64,000 nt of DNA from Rhodocyclaceae bacterium (GTDB lineage Bacteria > Pseudomonadota > Gammaproteobacteria > Burkholderiales > Rhodocyclaceae): NCBI GenBank assembly GCA_028713915.1, contig JAQTNK010000002.1, positions 1-64,000 of the forward strand. Reading direction: 5' to 3'. Under the pieces are notes generated by a model. That model had not been told where the DNA came from. It searched no databases and saw only the letters and a program-made list of their open reading frames with translations. Below are positions 17,581-25,736 of the stretch, one piece after another. The position numbers were made by a program, and so were the translations under genes. Every line of letters begins with the position of its first letter. Position 1 is the first letter of the stretch.

Positions 17581-18308
17581 ATCGAAAGTTCGAGGTCTGG
17601 CGGAGCACCTCGCGCCCCTCGTTGGCTGTCAATGAAATCCAATAATCCATCTAAGTCGGCTGGCCGCGATGAGAAAAATTCCTGCAAAATCGCTAGGCCA
17701 CCGTTCGCATACTCCTGAAAAGCTGAAATTCTCTGTTCCTCGCTTTCGGGAGTCCCCGCCAAGACCTCGGCAGCCCCTGCGTCCGCGAGCGAGATCAGGA
17801 ACATCACTCCTGGCCATGCGGGGCTGTTGCCGAACGTACTCTGGTCAATTCCCTTCCCGGAATCGATCACCTTTAGAGGGTCTCTACGCGCATTTCGATA
17901 TCCGATCTGCGCTGCCAGCATAAGCAATCGCCATATCTCTCGAAACACGCCCATTTGATCACTCGTCATTAGGCGAATGATTTCTTCCTTATCGGTTGCG
18001 CGATGAATACGTTTGATTCCAGTAGTCGAGTTCATTTTCGATGCTCTTGCTTTGCCACCGTTAGCTAATGCATACGTCTCGTCGCCAACTATCGAGAAGC
18101 TAATCCGTTCCTTGAAAGAATCGGGCCTTTCAATATTTTCGGTATGCCGGACGATTGTCGTTCTGAGCACATGCTCTGGGTTCTGTGTATTGAATTCATA
18201 TAATCCGCTTTGGAGGATCTCAGCGTAGATTTCGGGGATTGTTGCCGCCCGTCCGATTTTGAGCAGTGCCTTCTCGGCTGCGTCTCGAATGGATAATCCC
18301 TCTATCAT
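17577..18308 (-). CDS. HARE-HTH + Dnd-associated-protein-4-like protein
   Basis: A 243-residue protein with two parts. Residues 1-85 look like a HARE-HTH winged helix (IPEIYAEILQSGLYEF pattern), a domain proposed to sense or bind modified DNA. Residues 110-235 carry a second region: FREIWRLLMLAAQIGYRNARR, FGNSPAW and EYANGGLAILQEF. This region resembles dnd system-associated protein 4 and is clearly related to the 168-residue protein at 22961-23467. It is the last gene of the minus-strand operon and overlaps the ATPase gene upstream by four bases (ATGA). It probably acts as partner of that ATPase in restriction of unmodified DNA; that role is inferred. Confidence 0.72.
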   Translation of the reverse strand: MIEGLSIRDAAEKALLKIGRAATIPEIYAEILQSGLYEFNTQNPEHVLRTTIVRHTENIERPDSFKERISFSIVGDETYALANGGKARASKMNSTTGIKRIHRATDKEEIIRLMTSDQMGVFREIWRLLMLAAQIGYRNARRDPLKVIDSGKGIDQSTFGNSPAWPGVMFLISLADAGAAEVLAGTPESEEQRISAFQEYANGGLAILQEFFSSRPADLDGLLDFIDSQRGARGAPPDLELSI

Positions 18309-20404
18309 AGCTCGCGGATCTCAGTAAATTCCCCGCTGCGCTCGGGGAAGTACTGCTGAATTCTCTGCCCATTAACCACCAGCTCTTGAGTCGCGCGTTC
18401 TGGCATTGTCGGGCCATGGTAGGTTAGGTAGTAACGCTTCCCGACGCGACCAGATTCATTCATCGCCTTCTCGACCTGCCCGTTATATTGCTCGGGGCTG
18501 ACCAATAACAATACTTGGGGAGCCAACTCTGGGATATGGCGAGCAACGCCTTCGCGGAATACGCTGAGCGAGCCAAAAGGCGAATCGATGGCCACCGGAT
18601 ACGCCGATCCGGAGACGTCCTTCAGGATGGTCGGAATTTCCGACCGACGTTTGGCCAGAGCAACCAAGCTGGCGATGAATACGAGTGATGTTACGGTGCG
18701 TTCCCCCGTACTCAATGCAACATCTATTTTTGCAGGGTTGGTATCGCCTTCTCCAAAGCTTACGTTCTTCCGTATGCGCAACGTGAAATTCTCGCTCAGC
18801 TCGGCCCAGTAATCCTTGGTCATTATTTTGCGGAAGTGGGCGTCAATCTGTGCATTCAAGAGGGGGCGCAGATCCTGCGTCTCAGCCTCAAGGATTTGAT
18901 CAAGGATGCCTGCGCAATCTTCGACCGCATCGACGCGCCGCTGCGCACGTGCGGCAGCTTCTTCCTTATCTTCGATCTGCCGGATCTGAGTTTGCAGGCT
19001 TTCAATCTCACTCTTGGCGGCCTCGATCAATGTGGCAAGGCGGCTACTGGTGGCGATTTCATCTTCACGTTTGAGCTGCAAGCGCTTCCGTGCGTCTTCC
19101 AGTTGCTGAACTTCTTCGTCCTTCTTGCCGCCGAGCTGCTGATGGATTTCCTCAACTTCTTCATCGAGATTGCGGATGTCGCGCGTTAGCTCCAGCCGCT
19201 CTGTGTTTAGTTGTTTGAGTTGTTCGTCGGTTTGTCGGGCAACTCCCTCGATCAATCCAATGGCATGATCAAGCGCGCCTACAGCGTTATTGAAGTCCTG
19301 ATCGCCGGCGATAGTGAGCAAGCCTTCTACGGCCGTGCGCTCCGGTGAGCCTTCTGGCAAACAGCGCTTGCAGATGCAGGAGCCGCTCTCCAGTAATTCC
19401 TGAAGGAACGTGTTTAACACGCGTGCGGGAATCTTTCCTTCGCTGCGAAGCCGAGCCACAATTTCGCGTCCACGCCCAATGAGATCCGTAGCAAAAAGCG
19501 TGTAACCATCATCGGCAATAAGCTTTGAAAGGCGACGTACGACCTCTTCACGTCTAGACGCGAGGCTGTCGCGCTCCCCAAGCAAACGGACACGCCGGGC
19601 TTGGAGTTCATGGGCCTCTCGATTTGCAACGAGCTTGTTATCGATGATTTCAAGCTCGCCAGCAATTGCGCTGACGTTCGACTGCGCTTGCCGGCGTTGC
19701 TCTTCGAGCTCCTTCTGGTCTGTTTCGCGTTGGGTCAGACGCTCAATGAGTTCGCGCTTTTCTTCATTAGTAGTCTCACGCTGCTCGGCCCGCAGCTTGC
19801 CACGAACGTTTTGGTGCCGCAGATCGTCGATAGTGGTTTGGAGAAGACGCAGGCCGAGCATTTGGTGAATAGCCTCGGTAACCTGCGCGCTGTTGCGCTC
19901 CATCGCGAGATAGTTGATGCGCTCGCCATTGAAGAATAGAAAGCCGCTGATCCCATCCGGCACGATCGCTTGGATACGCTGTTGCGGCCGATCCAATGTG
20001 AACGTCTGGCCATCACGCATCGCCTCAAGGGTCAGGTCAGTCTGCCGAGAACTCACTTTCTGCTGAGCTAACGTAAGACGGCGAGTCAGAATGTACCGAG
20101 AATCGTCGTGCTTAAAGGTCAGCTGTACCGTTGCCGATATCTCGTTCGCGTCTCCGCCACGATGCACAGCTCCCTCGTGGATGATTTCGTCTGGTTTCTC
20201 GAAATCTTCTTCCTTACCATCCGCCCCCATCAGACCATCGCGGCCATACAGTGCCCATAGCAACGACTTGAGAATTGTTGTTTTCCCAAATCCGTTCTCG
20301 GCGTGAACAATCGTGACGTTCCGTTCCTTCAGGTCCGAGAACACAACTTCCTGACGCCCCTTGAACTGACGGAAGTTATCAAGAACGAGTCGCTCAAGAA
20401 TCAT
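18305..20404 (-). CDS. DndD-like SMC ATPase, second copy (restriction side)
   Basis: A 699-residue ATPase with Walker A ENGFGKTT at residues 36-43, long coiled coils, a Cys hook CICKRC near residue 345, and Walker B (VAIDSP) near 605. The N-terminus (MILERLVLDNFRQFKG) and C-terminus align with DndD and with the 23471-25483 protein. The hook is Rad50-like and could hold a metal at the coiled-coil tip. It overlaps both the 62-residue gene upstream and the HARE protein downstream by four bases. The adjacent PLD/helicase gene and this layout suggest a Dnd-dependent restriction complex in place of DndFGH. Confidence 0.82.
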   Translation of the reverse strand: MILERLVLDNFRQFKGRQEVVFSDLKERNVTIVHAENGFGKTTILKSLLWALYGRDGLMGADGKEEDFEKPDEIIHEGAVHRGGDANEISATVQLTFKHDDSRYILTRRLTLAQQKVSSRQTDLTLEAMRDGQTFTLDRPQQRIQAIVPDGISGFLFFNGERINYLAMERNSAQVTEAIHQMLGLRLLQTTIDDLRHQNVRGKLRAEQRETTNEEKRELIERLTQRETDQKELEEQRRQAQSNVSAIAGELEIIDNKLVANREAHELQARRVRLLGERDSLASRREEVVRRLSKLIADDGYTLFATDLIGRGREIVARLRSEGKIPARVLNTFLQELLESGSCICKRCLPEGSPERTAVEGLLTIAGDQDFNNAVGALDHAIGLIEGVARQTDEQLKQLNTERLELTRDIRNLDEEVEEIHQQLGGKKDEEVQQLEDARKRLQLKREDEIATSSRLATLIEAAKSEIESLQTQIRQIEDKEEAAARAQRRVDAVEDCAGILDQILEAETQDLRPLLNAQIDAHFRKIMTKDYWAELSENFTLRIRKNVSFGEGDTNPAKIDVALSTGERTVTSLVFIASLVALAKRRSEIPTILKDVSGSAYPVAIDSPFGSLSVFREGVARHIPELAPQVLLLVSPEQYNGQVEKAMNESGRVGKRYYLTYHGPTMPERATQELVVNGQRIQQYFPERSGEFTEIREL

Positions 20405-20589
20405 TTGATCACTCGCTTGATATGATCGAAGAGCCGCTGATGGATATCGGAGCGACGTTTGAGGTGCATCACGTCTCGTTCTTCCTTCAAGAAATCGCGG
20501 ATGAGGTCTTTGTATTCAGCCTTTGTCGAACGGAATAGCTCTTGCGCACGCGAAAGCGATCCCTTTGAGCTGTCTTGTTGAATTGTCAC
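20401..20589 (-). CDS. Small helical partner of the DndD-like ATPase
   Basis: A 62-residue, strongly charged, probably all-helical protein (KDLIRDFLKEERDVMHLKRR). Its stop overlaps the start of the 699-residue ATPase (ATGA). A similar-sized gene (25483-25689) precedes the other ATPase and shares the ER-D spacing and a terminal RL-x2-I pattern. That repeated layout argues that it is a real gene and a subunit. No known domain is recognised. It would be missed by gene callers with a length cut-off. Confidence 0.68.
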   Translation of the reverse strand: MTIQQDSSKGSLSRAQELFRSTKAEYKDLIRDFLKEERDVMHLKRRSDIHQRLFDHIKRVIK

Positions 20590-20650
20590 CTGGACTCCCC
20601 GATTCTGATGTCAGACTGTTCTTATCACTCAAAAGCCATGGCAAACGGCT

Positions 20651-22798
20651 TCATCCTGCCAGTAAATTATGCTTGATGCGAAGCTCTCGCAGCGAGCCAA
20701 GGGCCTCCGAACCATTTTCCGCCATATGACAAAATTCCGCTATTCGCGTGAGCTCTCGCCGAAAGAAACTTCGCTCCATATTGAAAGCGTCATCGTCCTG
20801 GTCGCCGCCATAGTCGGGAGGCGCAACGATGAAGTCATAAATTATCGCACGAGATTTCCCTGGTGCATTTCTGAGCAGTCGCCCGCGCCGCTGAATGAAC
20901 TGGCGCGGGTTCGTTGAACTTGCCAATAAGAACCCCATCCGGAGATCTGGCAAGTCAATCCCCTCGTCAAGGCAGCGGATTGCTACAACACCGTCTAGGA
21001 AACCACTGGCGAGGTCTCGCAAGATTTCATCGCGCTCCTGCGCTGTTTCGCGATAGGTGAAGTTGCGGACGCGCAACCCATGCTTTTCACCCAGCAACCG
21101 CGCCACCGCCTGAATTTGGCGGACTTCGTCATCGGTAATGCTGTCGGTTGTCCGCCCATCACCGCAGTAGAAGATGGCTTTGTGCGGACGCTCGGGCAAC
21201 GAGGAGATTAGCTGGTCGAGGGCGTTCATCTTGTTAGCGGCGCCGCCCAACAAACGAGCACGTTTGATTAGAAGGCGCATGGCGGCCTGTTCAATGTCGT
21301 CGTCCCTATCTGAAGCCGGCATAATTCTAGCCAGCTTGGCGGAAATCTCGGCGTATTCCTCAGCTTCAGAGTCGGTCAAGTTGACAAGAACTGGAAAATA
21401 GCGATAGGGGCAAAGGCGTCCCTCGGCGATGGCTTGGTCCAGCGTGTACTCGTAGATAACTTTGCCAAAGTACTCCATAACGGCCTGAGTGCCAATGGCA
21501 TCGTGGTGGCGCTCTGGCGTTGCTGATAGACCAAGGCGCATCGAAATGCCGTCCGGAAGAACGGTCTTAATGCCAGGGGCGCCGAGGTTGTGGACTTCGT
21601 CGGCGATCAAGAGGTGGTGAAATGGGCCGGCCGCGACTCGTGGCTGCAGCCGAGCCTGGAAGCTCTCGCCCATAAAAGTCGCGTTGGTGGTGACGATGGC
21701 GTGCACCTGAGAGAGCCCCACAGTCAGGCGTTGATAGCCTTCTTCCATCAGCGCTTGCCAGCGCTCTCGGCCCTCAAAAGCTGCAACAGGATTTAGACCG
21801 AAAGCCGCCATTTCCCGAATCCACTGGCGGCAAAGGTTTATGAACGGACAAACGACGATGAGCACAAGAGACTGGTTCTTTTCCGCGACCTTGCTTGCGA
21901 GAGTTAGCGCCGTGAGTGTCTTGCCCGATCCAGTTGCCATGGCAAGAATGCCGCGCCCGCCGTTCTTGCTCCAAGCGCGAATGGCATCCTTTTGATAGGG
22001 GCGAAGATCGAACCCCGTTGGGGGTTGAAAGGCGCTGGACTTTGGTGGCTCCTGACCCTCACGGGGACCGATACCGGGCGGTGGCCGCCCGGGGTCACGA
22101 TAACGGTCGAGCAAGTCCTTGCTGATCGAGCTGAAATCCAGCACTTTGAGACCGGGAGTGGTGTTTTTCCACAGGGCCTCGAAATTGTCGATTTCTTCCT
22201 GTACCCTTCCCTCGGTATCTTTCCATGAGCAGAAGACCTTGATGCTTTCGAAATTCTCCAACAGACCACCGGCGGTCTCGTTGGAGGAACCAGAGAAGGT
22301 TACGTGGTTGTCCCGCGCGTCGGTGAAGACGCCAGCCTTCTCATGGAAAATGCCCCGAGCGTAGCCCCCGTGTGAGTCAAGCCGGAGGGCAAGCTTGATC
22401 TCAAGAAGCCCGGACGCTGCCAACCAGGCCAGCGCATTGAGACGGTCCTTGATCAGCGCGTCTTCGATGTCGGCAAGGCTTCTCGCAGCGATTGCGCGCA
22501 GAGCGTCTAGCGGGGTTTCGGAAGCAGCGCGCAGGGCTTCAACATCCCCCGGTTCGAGGTATGGGGATACAACAAGTTGCATTTTCCCGCGTCGAGTAGC
22601 AAGGCTCGCCACTCCCCGAGCAGCCAATGCAAGCCCCGAGCTGGTAAAGTATCCCGCCGCCCGCCGGTAGAGTGAAGAGGACTCAAGGCACGGATTGAAG
22701 AAGTCCCTGACGAGGTCATCTCGCCCAGTTCGGTAAGACAGGCGAAGTGGCAGGTCCGGAAGGTTCAATCCGTCCCCCTTAAAGCCAAGCCGCCCCAC
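20651..22798 (-). CDS. PLD nuclease-SF2 helicase fusion, Dnd-associated restriction enzyme
   Basis: A 715-residue protein. Residues 15-215 form a phospholipase-D-type nuclease domain with HEK at 152-154 and GSSNET at 170-175. A superfamily 2 helicase follows: Walker A ATGSGKT at 288-294, DEVH at 400-403, LSATPE and a C-terminal QRRGRLLR motif. This matches the family annotated as DNA phosphorothioation system restriction enzyme, found where dndFGH is absent. It probably cuts DNA lacking the modification. The track start is GTG; an in-frame TTG at 22768 has a better ribosome-binding site (AAGGGGGA) and may be the true start. Confidence 0.82.
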   Translation of the reverse strand: MGRLGFKGDGLNLPDLPLRLSYRTGRDDLVRDFFNPCLESSSLYRRAAGYFTSSGLALAARGVASLATRRGKMQLVVSPYLEPGDVEALRAASETPLDALRAIAARSLADIEDALIKDRLNALAWLAASGLLEIKLALRLDSHGGYARGIFHEKAGVFTDARDNHVTFSGSSNETAGGLLENFESIKVFCSWKDTEGRVQEEIDNFEALWKNTTPGLKVLDFSSISKDLLDRYRDPGRPPPGIGPREGQEPPKSSAFQPPTGFDLRPYQKDAIRAWSKNGGRGILAMATGSGKTLTALTLASKVAEKNQSLVLIVVCPFINLCRQWIREMAAFGLNPVAAFEGRERWQALMEEGYQRLTVGLSQVHAIVTTNATFMGESFQARLQPRVAAGPFHHLLIADEVHNLGAPGIKTVLPDGISMRLGLSATPERHHDAIGTQAVMEYFGKVIYEYTLDQAIAEGRLCPYRYFPVLVNLTDSEAEEYAEISAKLARIMPASDRDDDIEQAAMRLLIKRARLLGGAANKMNALDQLISSLPERPHKAIFYCGDGRTTDSITDDEVRQIQAVARLLGEKHGLRVRNFTYRETAQERDEILRDLASGFLDGVVAIRCLDEGIDLPDLRMGFLLASSTNPRQFIQRRGRLLRNAPGKSRAIIYDFIVAPPDYGGDQDDDAFNMERSFFRRELTRIAEFCHMAENGSEALGSLRELRIKHNLLAG

Positions 22799-22960
22799 GG
22801 CAATAGCATGCAGAGATGAATTCCGTCATGATCGGAGTCGGCAACTCGGTCAGCTGGCGAACCATTGAATAGCGACGCGCTCGGAGGGAATCGGTTCAAA
22901 TTCATCTCATGCTTCTCTTTTCTTCGTTGAAAAGTGGACCTTCCCATGGACTAACTTTCC

Positions 22961-23467
22961 CTAGATGCGTAGATCTTCTTCCTCAAGGAAGGATGCAATT
23001 CGCGGTTGCATTGTCATCGCACGTTGGATTTCGGCACAAATTACCCGCTGTCCAGAGGAGTCTGCGGAAAATGACATCGCCCCTCGCAAATATTCGAGTC
23101 CGCCGGCGGCGTAGCGCTCGAACCTGCGAAGCAAGTCTTCTTCCCTTTCTGGGCGAAGGAGTTCGATGTCGCCTGTTCCAATCAGGGGAATTAGAAGCAG
23201 GAAGGATGCGAGGCTCGCGGATCCGAAACGGTGAGCTTCAAACGTGTCCGTGCTGATTTCTTGCCGCTGCGGTCCGACATCTCGTTCCCGCTGATGAGTC
23301 AGCCCGAGAATTGCGGCGAATACGATCGGGCCCGTGTTGTACCGATACATCGGTGCGTGAACGGCATTGTTGTTGGAGTCCTGCCCTTTGAACATATTGA
23401 CGAGATCAGCATACTCGCTGGGCCAATACACCGTGCGGCTTGCGCTAAAGATGCTTTGCTGCCCCAT
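22961..23467 (-). CDS. Dnd-associated-protein-4-like protein (no HTH)
   Basis: A 168-residue protein related to the C-terminal part of the 243-residue protein at 17577-18308. They share a FGSASLASFLLLIPL-like segment, an RRFERYAAGGLEYLR-like segment and overall length after the HTH. This copy lacks the HARE-HTH domain. It follows the 670-residue ATPase by three bases and so occupies the same module position as its relative. The likely role is as an ATPase partner in Dnd-dependent restriction; the exact function is unknown. Confidence 0.7.
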   Translation of the reverse strand: MGQQSIFSASRTVYWPSEYADLVNMFKGQDSNNNAVHAPMYRYNTGPIVFAAILGLTHQRERDVGPQRQEISTDTFEAHRFGSASLASFLLLIPLIGTGDIELLRPEREEDLLRRFERYAAGGLEYLRGAMSFSADSSGQRVICAEIQRAMTMQPRIASFLEEEDLRI

Positions 23468-23470
23468 AGA

Positions 23471-25483
23471 TTAGAGCTCCACAATAACTGACTCGTCACG
23501 GTCAGACTCGTACTCGTTCAACGCGATAGTGTTGCCATTGATTTGCATCGACTTGATGGGCTTGCTGCCGCGAGGTCCTGCCTGGCGAGAGATCAGTACG
23601 TAGCGTCGCCCGATGTGCGGGTCGAGGGCTTTCGCTACTGAATCCCCCCAAGCTGCAGATGACAGTAGTAGAACAAGTTGGGACGATTGGCTGGCGAGAT
23701 TCTCTGCCACAGAGCTCTGGTACTCGGAATCCAATGCCGAAAATGGTGCGTCCAGCACCAGTGGCGCTACCGTCGGCTCGGCAAGGAAGTCAATCTTCTC
23801 CTGCGTCTTTCGACCTGCCAGGGCGACTACCGTGGTTATGAAGGCGAATTTCAGGACCTGCCCCTCGCCTGTACTTCGACCAACTTGACGCCCCTGAGCG
23901 TCGAGCATCTCTACCTCGTAGGTCTTTGGGCTGATCCTGGCCGAGTAATGCTTGGTGAGGTAGCGGGAAAGAATGCGGTTAAGCTCAACTTGAAGCAGGT
24001 TCAGTGCGCGGCTTTCCTGCCTCTTTAGTGTTTTTTCGATGTAGTCGGACAAGCGTTTGATCTTGTCGATTTCTTTCCGCACAGCGTCGCCGTGGCCGAT
24101 TCGTTTCGCGGCCGAGTCATAGCGCAATCGAAACTCTTTGATCCTTGTTTCGTTGCTGGCAATCTGGTTCTTGAGGACCCCATGCTGGCTGATTAAGTCC
24201 CGAGCCTTGTTGTGGAAAATATTGCGCTCATTCTCAAGTTGGCGGATAACTTCTTCATCAATCTGCTCGAGCTGCTGCTTAATCTCTTTGAGCTCTTCGT
24301 CGATTTCAGCGATTTCCGTGTCGGTTTCGACGAGCCTGCGCTGAAGTGTGTCAAGGGATGTCCCATAGCTCTCACGAGTCGCCTGGATGTCCTTCAGCAG
24401 ATATTGAATGTTCCTGACCCGATTGTTAAAGCTCGCTGTCGATGCATTACGAAGCAAATTGCGGATCTTTGTTTCTTCACATGAGTCATGTGCCACTGCC
24501 CGGCCGCAGACGCACATGCCTTCCCGTAGAATGTCTTCAACGAGCTGTTCGCTATAGGGGGCCGGGAGCCTGCCCGTGTTTTCCTTGATGTGAAGCTGAT
24601 CTTCGAATGGAGACGCAAAAGGTGCAAGTAGGACCGCGGGCGCTGATTCACCAAGGAATCGGGCAATCTGTTCCCGAATTTCCTTGCGAGTCGAAATGCG
24701 GTTCTTGCGCCTTGCCTCAAGCCTCGCCCGTTGGTCTTGTAGTGGCCTGCTTTTCGGTAGCTCGCGCAGTTGGGCTTCAATACGGACAACCTCAGCGTCG
24801 ACTTTCTGCAAGACCGCGTCCAGCTCACCGACTTTGGCCCGCTGGCTCGGCAATACGTGCTCAATGTTCTCAATGCTGCTCTGAATCTCGTCCAGCTCTC
24901 TTGAATTAACAGTTGAGACAAGGTTGCGCTGTTTCTTACTCAGGCATCTTTCAAGGTCTTCGACGAGCGAGTCGACAAGCTCGAAACCGAGGACCCGTCT
25001 GAGTTCTCGACGAAACTGGTCGCTACCAGAGAGTTCCAATTCGCCGATAGCCTCTGCATCGAAGAAGAACCAGCGAGAAAGACCCTTCGGAATAATTCGC
25101 TCAATGAATAGCTGCGGCCTCGAGACAGCAGTCGGACCGCCATCTCCAACCGTGTACAACTCCAGATTGGATCCCCCCCCACCGGCGACAGTCCGGCGTA
25201 CTAGGTATTGACGCGCTTCATGCGAGAACGTCATTTCAACAAAGCAGTCCGATTCCCGATATTCGTCCCGTGCAGCCTTGTTGATCAACATCTCCGGGTT
25301 CGACAACCTCGGCGTGAACGATCCAGTCAAACACCAAAACAAGGCGTTCAGCAGGTTTGTCTTGCCCGCCCCATTTTCGCCGTGGATGATCGTGACGCAT
25401 CTATCGGACACCGGCGCAAATTCGACAACCTGCTCTCCATAAAAGCCACGGAAATTACATATCCGAAGGCGCTGCAAGAACAT
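23471..25483 (-). CDS. DndD-like SMC ATPase, third copy (restriction side)
   Basis: A 670-residue ATPase with Walker A GENGAGKT at 35-42, long coiled coils, a Cys-rich hook near residue 325 (CVCGRAVAHDSC) and Walker B (LVLDAP) near 580. The N-terminus (MFLQRLRICNFRGFYG) parallels DndD and the 18305-20404 protein. The C-terminus ends in a DESVIVEL tail like the other copy. It overlaps the 68-residue gene upstream by one base. Two divergent copies each with their own small partner suggest a heteromeric or sequentially acting machine; this is inference. Confidence 0.82.
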   Translation of the reverse strand: MFLQRLRICNFRGFYGEQVVEFAPVSDRCVTIIHGENGAGKTNLLNALFWCLTGSFTPRLSNPEMLINKAARDEYRESDCFVEMTFSHEARQYLVRRTVAGGGGSNLELYTVGDGGPTAVSRPQLFIERIIPKGLSRWFFFDAEAIGELELSGSDQFRRELRRVLGFELVDSLVEDLERCLSKKQRNLVSTVNSRELDEIQSSIENIEHVLPSQRAKVGELDAVLQKVDAEVVRIEAQLRELPKSRPLQDQRARLEARRKNRISTRKEIREQIARFLGESAPAVLLAPFASPFEDQLHIKENTGRLPAPYSEQLVEDILREGMCVCGRAVAHDSCEETKIRNLLRNASTASFNNRVRNIQYLLKDIQATRESYGTSLDTLQRRLVETDTEIAEIDEELKEIKQQLEQIDEEVIRQLENERNIFHNKARDLISQHGVLKNQIASNETRIKEFRLRYDSAAKRIGHGDAVRKEIDKIKRLSDYIEKTLKRQESRALNLLQVELNRILSRYLTKHYSARISPKTYEVEMLDAQGRQVGRSTGEGQVLKFAFITTVVALAGRKTQEKIDFLAEPTVAPLVLDAPFSALDSEYQSSVAENLASQSSQLVLLLSSAAWGDSVAKALDPHIGRRYVLISRQAGPRGSKPIKSMQINGNTIALNEYESDRDESVIVEL

Positions 25484-25689
25484 CAGAAGCTCTCCTTCGC
25501 AATTATTTCGAGGAGACGGTCTATGCGTTCGTCTGCGGATCGAGCCGTGCCTGGTGCCCGTAAATCACGCTCAAGAAGCAGGAGCTTCTGAGCGATCCCA
25601 TGGTACGTGCGCTCTTCGGGCGTCATTGCCCGTTCTTTTTCCGCATCAATTTCGGCCGCCACCTCACCGAGCAGATCGATAAGTTGCAT
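25483..25689 (-). CDS. Small helical partner of the third DndD-like ATPase
   Basis: A 68-residue charged helical protein (EIDAEKERAMTPEERTYHGIA) upstream of and overlapping the 670-residue ATPase by one base. It matches the 62-residue gene at 20401 in size, charge and position. Residues near the C-terminus (DERIDRLLEIIAKE) resemble that protein's end. No known domain is recognised. It is probably a subunit of the ATPase module, inferred from the duplicated gene order. Confidence 0.65.
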   Translation of the reverse strand: MQLIDLLGEVAAEIDAEKERAMTPEERTYHGIAQKLLLLERDLRAPGTARSADERIDRLLEIIAKESF

Positions 25690-25736
25690 TTACCCCTCCC
25701 CCTTGAAGCCTTTATGTTATACGGGTTTATGGAAGC

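Noticed and set aside
22765-22947. 60-codon minus-strand frame before the helicase gene
   Set aside because: Overlaps the helicase start, no recognisable sequence; could hide a frameshift but there is no evidence.
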